From an uncultured Paracoccaceae bacterium (GTDB taxonomy: Bacteria > Pseudomonadota > Alphaproteobacteria > Rhodobacterales > Rhodobacteraceae): a stretch of 62,255 nt of DNA. Of the stretch, positions 20,122-28,250 are shown one piece after another. The stretch is from NCBI GenBank assembly GCA_947501555.1, contig CANMWG010000006.1:1-62255 (forward strand). Direction: 5' to 3'. Position 1 is the first letter of the stretch, and the number at the start of each line of letters is the position of its first letter. A program made the translations under genes and the position numbers. The notes beneath the pieces are model-generated. The model worked only from the letters and a program-made list of their open reading frames with translations. It did not search any database and had not been told where the DNA came from.

Positions 20122-21222
20122 TTATTGCAAGGCCGCCTCCATGTCATCGATCACCCCATCCAGAAAGGCATCAAACCGTGCGTCAGGCTGGCGTAGCGGG
20201 AAGACGTCGCCGAACGGGTCGGGAGCCGTGATCTGGCTGCCAGACATTTCCTGCAGCACATTGTGCCCGCAGAACGGCACGTAGGTTTCTGAATAGCCGC
20301 CTTCGTGCACCATCAAAAGCTTGCCGTCGCAGACCGTATCAGCCAGCCCCATCACTTGCCGGGTCATTTGGGTAAAGGTGTCCGCCGTGGCCAACATCCG
20401 CCCCAATGGATCGTTTGCGGCGGCGTCGAACCCGCAGGCGATGATCAACACATCCGGTGCGAAGGCCCGGATGGCGGGCAGGGCGAGCCGGTCCATGGCT
20501 GCAAGATAGCCCTTGTGTCCGGTGCCCGGTGGCAGGGGGATATTCAGATTGTAGCCCAGTCCGGCCCCCTCCCCACGGTCGTTGAATGCGCCGGTGTCCA
20601 TTGGGTAGTTCCGGTCTTGATGCAAGGATACGGTCAGCACGTCGGCGCGGTTGTAGAAAACCGCCTCGGTCCCGTTGCCGTGGTGCACATCCCAATCGAG
20701 TATGGCAAAGCGCTGGGCTAACCCTGCGGCCCGGGCCGCCTCAATCGCAATGCCGATGTTGTTGAGCAGACAAAACCCATTGGGAAAATCCGGCAGGCAG
20801 TGATGGCCGGGTGGGCGGGACAGGGCATAGGCATTTTGCAGATCACCGGCCAGCACGGCGGCAAGGGCTGCTTTGGCGAGCCCCGCTGATTGGGCCGCGA
20901 CCTCAAACCCGCCAGGGCCAAAAGGGGTGCGCCGGCCCAGCTCGCCCCCGCCTGCGTCAGACAGGGTTTTGAATTCACTCAGGTAATGGGCCGGGTGAAC
21001 GCGCAACAGATCCTCTTGGGTGGCGGGGTCCGCGCCGCGCATGTCCAATTCACCGGCAAGACCTGTGATCTCGATCAGGTTTTTCAGGCGCCGTTTGGTT
21101 TCGGGATTTTCAGGCAGGCCACCATCAAGCGGTTGCACCAAGCCACCAACGGGCAACATCCCGGCGTAGTTCCCGCCCCCATGCCAAAAGCACCGCTCAT
21201 CCCAGAAAAAACCTGTTGTCAT
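20122..21222 (-). CDS. histone deacetylase family protein (acetylpolyamine amidohydrolase type)
   Basis: A 366-residue zinc amidohydrolase. RPPGHHCLPDFPNGFCLLNN holds the His pair. ILDWDVHHGNGTEAVFY gives the zinc ligands Asp and His, IIACGFDAAANDPLG the second zinc Asp, and MVHEGGYSETYVP the catalytic-site Tyr. Bacterial members remove acetyl groups from polyamines or other small amides. The N-terminal loop FWDERCFWHGGGNYAG is typical of the bacterial class II-like group. ATG 21222 is chosen because MTTGFFWDERC is the usual beginning. No polyamine genes are adjacent. Confidence 0.92.
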   Translation of the reverse strand: MTTGFFWDERCFWHGGGNYAGMLPVGGLVQPLDGGLPENPETKRRLKNLIEITGLAGELDMRGADPATQEDLLRVHPAHYLSEFKTLSDAGGGELGRRTPFGPGGFEVAAQSAGLAKAALAAVLAGDLQNAYALSRPPGHHCLPDFPNGFCLLNNIGIAIEAARAAGLAQRFAILDWDVHHGNGTEAVFYNRADVLTVSLHQDRNYPMDTGAFNDRGEGAGLGYNLNIPLPPGTGHKGYLAAMDRLALPAIRAFAPDVLIIACGFDAAANDPLGRMLATADTFTQMTRQVMGLADTVCDGKLLMVHEGGYSETYVPFCGHNVLQEMSGSQITAPDPFGDVFPLRQPDARFDAFLDGVIDDMEAALQ

Positions 21223-21499
21223 GACCAATGCCCTTTTCGCCTGATGATAATGTTCATTGATCGGGAGCATCGCGCATCTTTGGGCGGATGTCGCCGGTTT
21301 TTCGAGACCTATTAACACATCAGCTCACGCATTTCTGAGCCAAGCCCGACATTAGGCACAGCCAAGACCAGCGGCGACAACGCGATCAACGGTGTTTCCA
21401 CATAAACTCCGGACAGGGGATGCTTTCGCTGCAATCGCACGAACGACACCGCCATGCATGTGCGCGTTAGTCAGGTTCAGGTATTGACGGTGTTGAAAA

Positions 21500-22441
21500 T
21501 TATGGGTTTGTCTGAGCGAAAGTGTCTGACGATGACATGCCCCAAACGGCGGTGGTATTCCGACCTGCCTGTTTGGCTGCATAGAGGGCTTCATCGGCGC
21601 GCTTCATCGCAACCGAATGTTCAATTGGTGCATCGGCTGTTCGAACGGAAATTCCGATGCTGATCGTAATCGCGAACCCAAACGCCAACGCCGACATAGA
21701 CGTTTGCAAACGTGTGCTCAGTTCCATTGCACCACTTACATCCGTATTTGGAAGGATGCAGGCGAATTCATCCCCACCAAACCGTGCAACAATGTCGGTT
21801 TCTCTGCTGGTATTTCTGAGAACCTCAGCCAGCGCCTGCAAGGCGTTGTCACCAATGACATGGCCGTAAGTATCGTTGATCGTTTTGAATTTGTCGATGT
21901 CCATCATCATCAACGCAACCGGCAGCTGTGATCTCTCTGCGTCCTTGAAGGTTCTGATCAATGCATCGTCAAACTCTCTACGATTGGCAAGATCGGTAAG
22001 CGGATCGGTGCGCGACAATTGCTCCAATTCTTCGCGCTGTTTTTCGACGGCGCACCGTGCTGCTTCTAGTTCCTTGAATAGCTTTGTCCGTTTCTCTGCC
22101 TCCATGAACGTCCACGACAAACAGCCGTCGGACATTAGTTTGACGTTCACAACTTTGGGTATGGACGGACCTTGGTCTGACTTAAGCGTCAGAAGAACCT
22201 CAGAACATTGCCCATCCCGAAAGACTGTTGGGACAACGTAGGAGTCGCAAAACAATTGCGACGCTTTGCTCAGCACATCATAAAGACATGTGCCTTCCAG
22301 AACCCTGCGCCCAATGCCCAAGCTTTGCTCGAAATACTGGTTCGCAACAATGATTCTGCGATCCTTCGTTGTGGACAGGAATCCGCAGGGAAATTGATCG
22401 ATGTCGATCAAACGATGTGATGATAGGTCAATCGCTTGCAA
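21500..22441 (-). CDS. PAS-GGDEF diguanylate cyclase
   Basis: A 313-residue protein. Residues about 10-115 form a PAS-like sensor (GFLSTTKDRRIIVANQYFEQ). A short coiled coil (about 118-142) leads into a GGDEF domain (DPLTDLANRREFDDAL to the end) with the intact signature RFGGDEFACILP. The product-inhibition I-site RxxD (RETD) lies five residues before GGDEF. It should make cyclic di-GMP in response to a ligand held by the PAS domain. The likely start is TTG 22441, 14 bp inside the RsbQ-like gene, with GGTGG upstream. The overlap ties the two products together as sensor and signal supplier. About 280 bp downstream hold no gene I can support. Confidence 0.88.
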   Translation of the reverse strand: MQAIDLSSHRLIDIDQFPCGFLSTTKDRRIIVANQYFEQSLGIGRRVLEGTCLYDVLSKASQLFCDSYVVPTVFRDGQCSEVLLTLKSDQGPSIPKVVNVKLMSDGCLSWTFMEAEKRTKLFKELEAARCAVEKQREELEQLSRTDPLTDLANRREFDDALIRTFKDAERSQLPVALMMMDIDKFKTINDTYGHVIGDNALQALAEVLRNTSRETDIVARFGGDEFACILPNTDVSGAMELSTRLQTSMSALAFGFAITISIGISVRTADAPIEHSVAMKRADEALYAAKQAGRNTTAVWGMSSSDTFAQTNP

Positions 22442-23231
22442 ATCGTACCACCGAAGGCGCTATTTGAACCGGATGGGTCATGTGTAAGCAGTGACCATTT
22501 GCTTCGATCACCTCCAATTCCGAATTGGCCATATGCGCATGCACATATTCACCCACTGACACACTCGCCAATGCGTCGTGTGTACTTTGAAGGATCAATG
22601 TGGGTTGCTTGGCTTTGCCAAGCAGGTCCCGGCAATCAGAGAAGAATGTGGCTCTGGCAAAGGCCTTGGCGAAAACAGGGTCGGTTGTGCAGAAACTGTC
22701 TACCAGTTCCTCTGTTATGCCTTCCCCACTGGCTCCCATCACGAGCGGTGCCAGGTGGTTCGCCCAACCGATGTAGTTCTGACTCATAAGCTCAATAAGA
22801 CCTTCAAGGTCGGCGCGTTCAAACCCACCATGATAGTGAGGTGGATCATTCAGAAAGGACGGAGAAGGACACACCATAACCAGTTTGGATATCAAGCGCG
22901 GCGCTTCCATGGCTGCAATAAGTCCAGTCATCGAGCTTACGGAATGACCAACAAGAATGGCGTCCTCAAGTTCTAATGCTTGGCAAACATCAATGATGTC
23001 TTCGGCGTATCCATTCAGTTCAGAATATTTCTTTGTACGGAACGCCTTAAGGTCGGATTTTCCGCACCCCACATAGTCAAATAGAACGATGCGAAACTGA
23101 TCTTGAAGATGCGGTGTCAGCAACCGCCACATGGTTTGATCGCACCCGAAGCCATGCGCAAGCACGAGCGTCTTTTTTCCCTTACCAACTACTGAAACAT
23201 TGTTGCGACGGAGTGTGTCAGTGTCAATCAT
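22428..23231 (-). CDS. RsbQ-like alpha/beta hydrolase
   Basis: A 267-residue hydrolase, nearly the length of B. subtilis RsbQ (269). LVLAHGFGCDQTMWRLLTP is the RsbQ/KAI2 N-terminal signature. The nucleophile elbow is VGHSVSS (Ser97), the acid is Asp in STHDALAS, and the base is His in ANGHCLHMTHP. In B. subtilis, RsbQ works with the PAS domain of RsbP in energy-stress sensing, probably by making a hydrophobic ligand. Here the gene overlaps a PAS-GGDEF gene, which fits the same bipartite logic with a c-di-GMP output. ATG 23231 is preferred; an in-frame TTG at 23279 would add 16 residues. Confidence 0.85.
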   Translation of the reverse strand: MIDTDTLRRNNVSVVGKGKKTLVLAHGFGCDQTMWRLLTPHLQDQFRIVLFDYVGCGKSDLKAFRTKKYSELNGYAEDIIDVCQALELEDAILVGHSVSSMTGLIAAMEAPRLISKLVMVCPSPSFLNDPPHYHGGFERADLEGLIELMSQNYIGWANHLAPLVMGASGEGITEELVDSFCTTDPVFAKAFARATFFSDCRDLLGKAKQPTLILQSTHDALASVSVGEYVHAHMANSELEVIEANGHCLHMTHPVQIAPSVVRFASD

Positions 23232-23440
23232 GCCAAGTGCTTCTCTCGTTTCAACCACGGCCCGCGTGACAAGCGGCAACCGGGAAATAAAGCAATAGGT
23301 AACGAAGGTTTAATATTCGTTAACTCATCACAGTTCCTTCAAGGAAAAGGATGTGCGAACGTCCCTGCCGCCAATTCAGGTCAGTTTTTATCGGGGAAAG
23401 TAAATCAACTGACTTTCACAAGGGGTTGCCCAGCTCATCG

Positions 23441-23674
23441 TCATGTTTTGCGCAACTGATAGACGCCCTCAGGCAGGTCAAGTGCGGCTTGGATGTCGCG
23501 CAGTTGGTTGAGCGACAAGGTAATCTGGACGTCCTCATCCCTGCGGGGATCAAACTGCGTCAGCGTGATGCAATCGTCAAAGGCGTTGATAATCACATCC
23601 TCATTCAGGGGCGCTTTGCCCTCATCTACAAGGGTAACGACGGTCGCGTCATAATCGTGTTCGATGGTAAACAT
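23441..23674 (-). CDS. unknown acidic protein (77 residues)
   Basis: A small acidic cytoplasmic protein (MFTIEHDYDATVVTLVDEG start) with a possible beta-sheet N-terminus and a helical QLRDIQAALDLPEG. No family recognised, but it looks like the conserved short proteins of Rhodobacteraceae. Only a weak AGG lies before ATG 23674. It is divergent from the M48 lipoprotein gene and separated from the RsbQ-like gene by 209 bp. Confidence 0.6.
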   Translation of the reverse strand: MFTIEHDYDATVVTLVDEGKAPLNEDVIINAFDDCITLTQFDPRRDEDVQITLSLNQLRDIQAALDLPEGVYQLRKT

Positions 23675-23776
23675 GGAACCAGCCTAGCGGGCAGGGCAGG
23701 CAGGTGCAATCAAAGCTAGCCGGATTTGCTGGACATGTTATTCTGCCCGGCAAGTTGTTGGAAAGTGGAGTGTGAA

Positions 23777-24490
23777 ATGCGGTTCGCGGTTTTTCTTTGT
23801 GCGCTAGGAATGCTTGGGGGGTGTATCGATCAGACGTCGGTTGATGACGGGCCGGATTTGCCCCCTATTCAGGCGCAAGAGGCAGGGCCCAAACTGTCCA
23901 GCCGCCAAGCGATGAACAATTACAACGCGGTGGTGGCCCGGCTTGAGCCATTGGCCGAAAGCATCTGCCGCCAGCAAGCGCCGAACCTGAATTGCGATTT
24001 TATGGTGGTGATCGATGATCGCCCGGCCACGTCGCCCAATGCGTTTCAGACCCTCGATAGCACGGGGCGCCCGGTGATCGGGTTTAACGTCCCGCTGATC
24101 CAAGAGGCCCGTAACCAAGATGAAATCGCCTTTGTATTTGCCCATGAGGTTGCGCATCACATTGAAGGCCATATCTCCCGGCAACAGACCAATGCAACTG
24201 TCGGTGGGCTTTTGGGTGGCTTGGCGGCCTCGGCGATTGGGGTCGGTGTCGATGGGACTGATTTGCTGACGCAGGCGGGCGTCAATGTGGGCGCGCGCAG
24301 CTATTCCAAGAACTTTGAACTTGAAGCGGACGCCTTGGGCACCCGTATTGCCGCTGCGGGCGGCTATGATCCGCTGCGTGGCGCGCAGTTCTTTTTCCGT
24401 ATTCCTGATCCGGGCGATCAATTTCTTGGTACCCACCCGCCCAATGCGGACCGGTTACGCACAGTGCAGCGCGTGGCCGCCGGCCTTTAA
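23777..24490 (+). CDS. M48 family metallopeptidase lipoprotein
   Basis: A 237-residue envelope protease. The first 17 residues (MRFAVFLCALGMLGGC) are a lipoprotein signal ending in lipobox LGGC. The zinc-binding motif HEVAHHIEGH (about residue 129) is the HExxH of peptidase M48, and NFELEADALG gives the downstream Glu ligand. Such proteins (BepA/LoiP-like) degrade or chaperone misassembled outer-membrane proteins. The TPR domain of BepA is absent, making this a short type. ATG 23777 is chosen because the signal peptide begins there. Confidence 0.9.
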   Translation: MRFAVFLCALGMLGGCIDQTSVDDGPDLPPIQAQEAGPKLSSRQAMNNYNAVVARLEPLAESICRQQAPNLNCDFMVVIDDRPATSPNAFQTLDSTGRPVIGFNVPLIQEARNQDEIAFVFAHEVAHHIEGHISRQQTNATVGGLLGGLAASAIGVGVDGTDLLTQAGVNVGARSYSKNFELEADALGTRIAAAGGYDPLRGAQFFFRIPDPGDQFLGTHPPNADRLRTVQRVAAGL

Positions 24491-24491
24491 A

Positions 24492-24785
24492 TTACAACCC
24501 CAAACTGGGTGCATTGGTGGCGCGGTTTCGCAAGCGCACCACCACTGCGACCAATGAGATACCCACCCAAAAAATCTGGATCATCGCAGAGGCGAGGTTG
24601 AATGAGCTTGTAAGCCCAATCAACACCAACACTGCCGCCATACCGTTTAACACAAAATACACCACCTGCTCGCTCTGTAGCTTTCGAAACGTCAGCAGTG
24701 TATAGTTCAGCACATAAAGCCCGAACCCAGCCAAACCGATCGCATCGAAAACCACAGGGTCGAGCGTATTCAATAAATACGTCAT
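24492..24785 (-). CDS. CBU_0592-like small membrane protein
   Basis: A 97-residue protein with three hydrophobic segments. The phrases AIGLAGFGLYVLNYTLL and LTSSFNLASAMIQIFWVGIS match the CBU_0592 family of small membrane proteins of unknown function. ATG 24785 is preferred because GGGAA lies upstream and the conserved part starts soon after; the frame could start at 24842, adding 19 residues. Convergent with the M48 gene, ending one base after its stop. Confidence 0.65.
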   Translation of the reverse strand: MTYLLNTLDPVVFDAIGLAGFGLYVLNYTLLTFRKLQSEQVVYFVLNGMAAVLVLIGLTSSFNLASAMIQIFWVGISLVAVVVRLRNRATNAPSLGL

Positions 24786-24941
24786 CAAATTCCCGATCAA
24801 ACTCGTCACAACAACACCGGGCCAACATGGGCGAAAATACACTCTGCAGGACCTTGAGCCGGACCTTAGATGCGCCCCGCAGATATGTCAGGTCAGGCAT
24901 TCCTTACCCCAGGTCACTTGAAAACGAGATGGAGGAATAAG

Positions 24942-25295
24942 ATGATTGAAGGAACCTGCCATTGCGGCGCTGTCAGCTATACATTTGACCATACACCATC
25001 GCATACGAATTCTTGTAATTGTTCGATATGCCGCAGGCTGGGTGCTTTGTGGATCTATGCTCCGATTTCTGCGGTCACGGTGACGGGGCCGACCGCCAGA
25101 TACATACGTGGCGACAAAACTTTGGCTTTTCACTGGTGCCAGATCTGTGGCTGCACAACCCATTGGGAAAGCCTGAAGCCTGACGAGGCAGACGCATATA
25201 TGGCTGTCAATTTGCGCCTTGCCGCACCCGAAGTGATTGCATCGGTGTCTGTCCGTCATTTTGATGGTGCAGATACATGGACGTTTTTGGACTAG
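24942..25295 (+). CDS. GFA family protein (glutathione-dependent formaldehyde-activating enzyme-like)
   Basis: A 117-residue zinc-binding protein. IEGTCHCGAVSYTF and NSCNCSICRRLGALW contribute four to five Cys, and FHWCQICGCTTHWE the rest, the usual pattern of the GFA fold. Classical Gfa condenses formaldehyde with glutathione, but most short family members have unknown substrates. A strong GGAGGAATAAG precedes ATG 24942. Its 3' end overlaps the convergent HlyIII-like gene by 4 bp. Confidence 0.9.
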   Translation: MIEGTCHCGAVSYTFDHTPSHTNSCNCSICRRLGALWIYAPISAVTVTGPTARYIRGDKTLAFHWCQICGCTTHWESLKPDEADAYMAVNLRLAAPEVIASVSVRHFDGADTWTFLD

Positions 25296-25948
25296 GCCAC
25301 AGCCTCGATCCCAAGCGCGATTGCCACGAAGAAACATCCCGAAGCTGCCAGCACAAAACCATGCCAAATGGCCATTGCGAACTTCAGCGTTTCGGAGGCA
25401 TAGAAGGCAACCCCACAGGTATAAAGCAGCCCGCCTATCCCGATCAGCACCATCGTGCTTGTCGGAACGAGCGGCCAAAGTGACCAGAGCAACGCAAGGC
25501 TGAGCCATCCCATGATCAGGTAAAGTGCAGGTCCAGACTGTCCCGGTTTGCGCCAGAAAAACAGGTTGAGCACCATGCCAATCATCGCCAAACCCCAGAC
25601 AACGCCGAGGATGACATAGGCGAACCAACTGCCGATCATCACGACCAATGGCGTGTATGTACCTGCAATTTTAAGGTAAATCGCTGCGTGGTCCAGCCTG
25701 TGTAGGCGCGGCCGCAGGCTCTCCCAAGGGGTCATGTGATACATGGCCGATGCGACGAAGGTTGCGATCAATGTGGCCCCATAGATGCTGATGGCGGCGA
25801 TCTGTCCGGCCGTCGCAATGCCCGCAGTCCAGATGATCAGCACCGTGGCCCCGGCAATTGCGCCGATCACCCCAATGGCGTGCATGGTGCCATCCGCGAT
25901 CCTTTCGGACCGGGCGTAGGTCGGATAGCTGTCGGGCGGCTGCGTCAT
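25292..25948 (-). CDS. hemolysin III / PAQR family membrane protein
   Basis: A 218-residue protein with seven hydrophobic segments. The conserved motif SAMYHMTPWESLRPRLHRLD carries the first His and the HxxxxD-like pair, IAGTYTPLVVM follows, and AIWHGFVLAASGCFF contributes the C-terminal His. These residues form the zinc site of the PAQR/HlyIII superfamily, which includes adiponectin receptors with ceramidase-like activity. The bacterial function is uncertain. It is a single gene, convergent with the GFA gene. Confidence 0.9.
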   Translation of the reverse strand: MTQPPDSYPTYARSERIADGTMHAIGVIGAIAGATVLIIWTAGIATAGQIAAISIYGATLIATFVASAMYHMTPWESLRPRLHRLDHAAIYLKIAGTYTPLVVMIGSWFAYVILGVVWGLAMIGMVLNLFFWRKPGQSGPALYLIMGWLSLALLWSLWPLVPTSTMVLIGIGGLLYTCGVAFYASETLKFAMAIWHGFVLAASGCFFVAIALGIEAVA

Positions 25949-26076
25949 AAGGGCAGGGTAGCGTGGCCACAGTGCGGGTCAATTGTTTCGTTGGGTCAGA
26001 CGCAGGGCTTGGCATCCGAGGCTGGCCCGCGCAGGGTGTCGCCGGTCTATGGGTGCCTTAGGGAAGGGAATTGCCG

Positions 26077-26436
26077 ATGTGGAATCAGATCATGCGCGTG
26101 TATCAAAGGGCGATCTGGTCTTGGGAAGGCTTCATCCATGTTGCCAAAACCGAAGGGTCGCTGGCGCAATGGCTGGTGGGCAATTTTTGCTTTGCGATTT
26201 TGGCCTTCGTGCTGCCCATCAGCGCGGGTGAGCGTGGGCTGTTGTTGATGGGCGGGATCATTGTGCTGGCCGCCGAATGCATGAACACCGCGATTGAGCG
26301 GGTCGTGGATGACATCGGCACCGACAAACGCGATGCGGCAAAACAGGCCAAGGATTGTGGATCAGCGGCTGTTGCGCTGACGGCAATTGGGGTTGGTGTG
26401 GCCTGGGTTTGTGTGATTGCGGGGCTGATCTGGTAG
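26077..26436 (+). CDS. dgkA: diacylglycerol kinase
   Basis: A 119-residue integral-membrane enzyme with three transmembrane helices. The signature ECMNTAIERVVDDIG is complete (the E of AAECMNTAIE is the catalytic base). It phosphorylates diacylglycerol to phosphatidic acid, recycling DAG made when membrane-derived glucans or lipids are modified. ATG 26077 is preferred over TTG 26071, with AAGGGAA upstream. The stop codon TAG lies in the left arm of a short hairpin (26432-26447). Confidence 0.93.
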   Translation: MWNQIMRVYQRAIWSWEGFIHVAKTEGSLAQWLVGNFCFAILAFVLPISAGERGLLLMGGIIVLAAECMNTAIERVVDDIGTDKRDAAKQAKDCGSAAVALTAIGVGVAWVCVIAGLIW

Positions 26437-26460
26437 GCTTGTCTACCTTCATTGATTTTT
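26432..26460 (+). terminator. possible weak terminator after dgkA
   Basis: GGTAG (26432-26436) pairs with CTACC (26443-26447) around a 6-nt loop, and TTTTT follows nine bases later. A 5-bp stem and distant T-run make it weak. Confidence 0.3.
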
Positions 26461-26508
26461 ATGTCAGCTGGGGTAAGCTGGGACCATATTTGACAGCGGG
26501 AGAAACCC

Positions 26509-26742
26509 ATGCGTTTGACGATACTTGCCTTTGCACTGCTGCCCGCGGCAGCCCATGCGCAGGAGACGACCTTGCCCACCCCACAAGCCCCCGTGGCCCA
26601 AAGCCAAAGCTGTCCGGTGGGGATGGTATGGGATCAGGGTGCTGCGGCCTGTGCGGTTGCCAATGATGCATCATCGCCCATCAATAATCTGTCGATTGAC
26701 CATGATTGCGGCTATGCAGCCCCACGTGAGGTGATGTCCTAA
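26509..26742 (+). CDS. small secreted protein (77 residues)
   Basis: A 16-18 residue signal peptide (MRLTILAFALLPAAAHA) is followed by a short mature domain. Cys residues sit in SCPVGMVWDQGAAACAV and HDCGYAA, a pattern (CPxGMxWD....C) found in many small periplasmic proteins of Rhodobacteraceae. It suggests one or two disulfides. Function unknown. GGGAG lies about 10 bases before ATG 26509. The yigZ-like gene follows 15 bp later, likely in one transcript. Confidence 0.75.
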   Translation: MRLTILAFALLPAAAHAQETTLPTPQAPVAQSQSCPVGMVWDQGAAACAVANDASSPINNLSIDHDCGYAAPREVMS

Positions 26743-26757
26743 CATCAGGACAAGCCT

Positions 26758-27108
26758 TTGAAAATTATAGAAAATGTACTGAGCGACCGTGGCTCGAAAT
26801 ACGCGGTCGCGGGCGGGCCTGTGGGGTCCGTGGATGAGGCGAAGGCCTTTGTCAAAACCCTGCTCCGCCGCAAGAAATTCGCCAAAGCCACCCATAACAC
26901 CTGGGCCGTTTTACTGCCTGACGGGCCGTTGAAAAACGACGACGGGGAAAGCGGCGCGGGGATGGTCATAGTGCGGATGTTGGAGCGTGAAGGGCTGGAG
27001 GGCCACATCATCGTGGTGACCCGCTGGTTCGGCGGGGTGAAGCTGGGCGGAGACAGATTCCGCCGGGTGCAGGACGCCGTGCGGATTTATTTAGATCAGA
27101 TGGATTAG
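26758..27108 (+). CDS. YigZ/IMPACT family protein, short form
   Basis: A 116-residue protein of the UPF0029/IMPACT fold. SKYAVAGGPVGSVDEAKAFV, THNTWAVLLP, DDGESGAGMVIVRMLE and VVTRWFGGVKLGGDRFRR are the conserved blocks. E. coli YigZ is about 205 residues; only the N-terminal IMPACT domain is present here and the C-terminal ferredoxin-like domain is absent. The start is TTG 26758, with AGGA at 26747-26750 about seven bases upstream. The biochemical role is unsettled for the family. Confidence 0.85.
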   Translation: MKIIENVLSDRGSKYAVAGGPVGSVDEAKAFVKTLLRRKKFAKATHNTWAVLLPDGPLKNDDGESGAGMVIVRMLEREGLEGHIIVVTRWFGGVKLGGDRFRRVQDAVRIYLDQMD

Positions 27109-27178
27109 GGGATTTGCCCGGTATGTATGGCGTATTGCCGATTTTTGGACATGGGCCCGTGAAGGGTGCGGGCGCCCG

Positions 27179-27235
27179 CGTAGGGTGGGTGAAACCCACC
27201 TCGGACGGGTGCGCTTGGGTTTCACCCACCCTACG
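27179..27235. repeat. paired inverted 20-bp palindromic repeats
   Basis: CGTAGGGTGGGTGAAACCCA (27179-27198) and its exact reverse complement (27216-27235) flank a 17-bp spacer. Each arm also contains a small dyad (TGGGT-GAA-ACCCA). The right arm is identical to bases 3111-3130 inside priA. Related elements lie at 35520, 45767 and 53443. The structure lies after the YigZ gene and reaches the last codon and stop of the unknown gene on the minus strand. Confidence 0.75.
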
Positions 27236-28077
27236 TGACGTGTTTTGCCCCGCGAGCGGGGCTGAGAGATTGGCCGTACCGACGTATCGGCAAATGCGGT
27301 CCCGGTGTGGACATGCGATGGCTCTCGATGACCGTCTGCATCCGCCAGGCATCACGTGCGATCATTTGGCTTTTCGATTGACGTTCATGCGTTGGCATTG
27401 GAGGTAGCAGCTGGCTAAGCGTGTAATCGATGGTGGCCTGACCACTATAGAAAGTCCGGAACTCATCCGCGCTCAGCTGCCTAGTGACTTTCCTTAACTG
27501 ACGTTGGACATCTTTTGGTGCTAACTTTACTGTTTTCGACAACTCAAGAAGCATCGCCTGCAGACCAGGCGGACATAGCCTAGCTGCAAGTTTGCAGTAG
27601 GCCCTGAATTCTTCGCGTCCCGTCACCTGCAGGACCGATTTGTAGAGAAGAGCGACAGCGCGTTCGGTTTGTTCAGGCTTTAGTGCGACTTCGGAAATGC
27701 GGTTGATCATATGCCGCTTCAAGTACCCTGTGCGACGCAGCATTAGATCGGTTTCAAGAAAGCAAAGTGCAAATTCGGTCTTTCTGTCGGTCTGGTTGAT
27801 CCAACCTGGCTTGGAAATCCTGACAGCCAACTGCATAATCCGCTCGGGCCGTACATGAGCCTGCTCGAAAGCCGCATTCCACGGCGCGTAGGCAAATGGT
27901 CTTGACGGATCAGTTTCTGCGCAGGCAGCCACCTGGAGGAGTTGATCTGTCGCCTGTGCCAGTTCAACAGCGAAGGCGGTCTCGTTCAGGAAGGCAGATG
28001 TGTTTGACTTGTCGATAATCTATGCTCGTTTCGTCTAGGGGTGCCGTCAGGCCTGACGGTTGACGCGCAAACTGCAT
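27231..28077 (-). pseudogene. unknown gene, probably frameshifted near its start
   Basis: A 262-codon open frame (27231-28019) reads like protein, with helical phrases QTERAVALLYKSVLQVTG and LAPKDVQRQLRKVTRQLS, but it has no ATG near its start; it opens just after a TAG at 28020-28022. Another frame starts with ATG at 28077 (MQFARQPSGLTAPLDETS) and meets the first at about 28020-28026, so one lost or gained base would join them. Alternatively translation starts at GTG 27932, giving 233 residues. No domain is recognised. The C-terminus runs into the palindromic repeat at 27216-27235. Confidence 0.5.
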
Positions 28078-28250
28078 GTTCTTCTGGCGGTTTCACTGCA
28101 ACTTGTAGAACATCCCGCATGGCTTCGTCAGTATTGATCTCTTATCGGCCTTCTACCACGCCTCAGGAGCGTTGGGTTGATCGCACGAGGGGCAATACAT
28201 CCATCTTAAGCTACGCCGTTTCTCAAGGTGCTGCATTCTTACTCTCCAGT

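Noticed and set aside
24888..25628. 246-codon minus-strand frame covering GFA and the HlyIII region
   Set aside because: It overlaps two recognised genes in another frame and shows low-complexity Cys/Arg-rich text.
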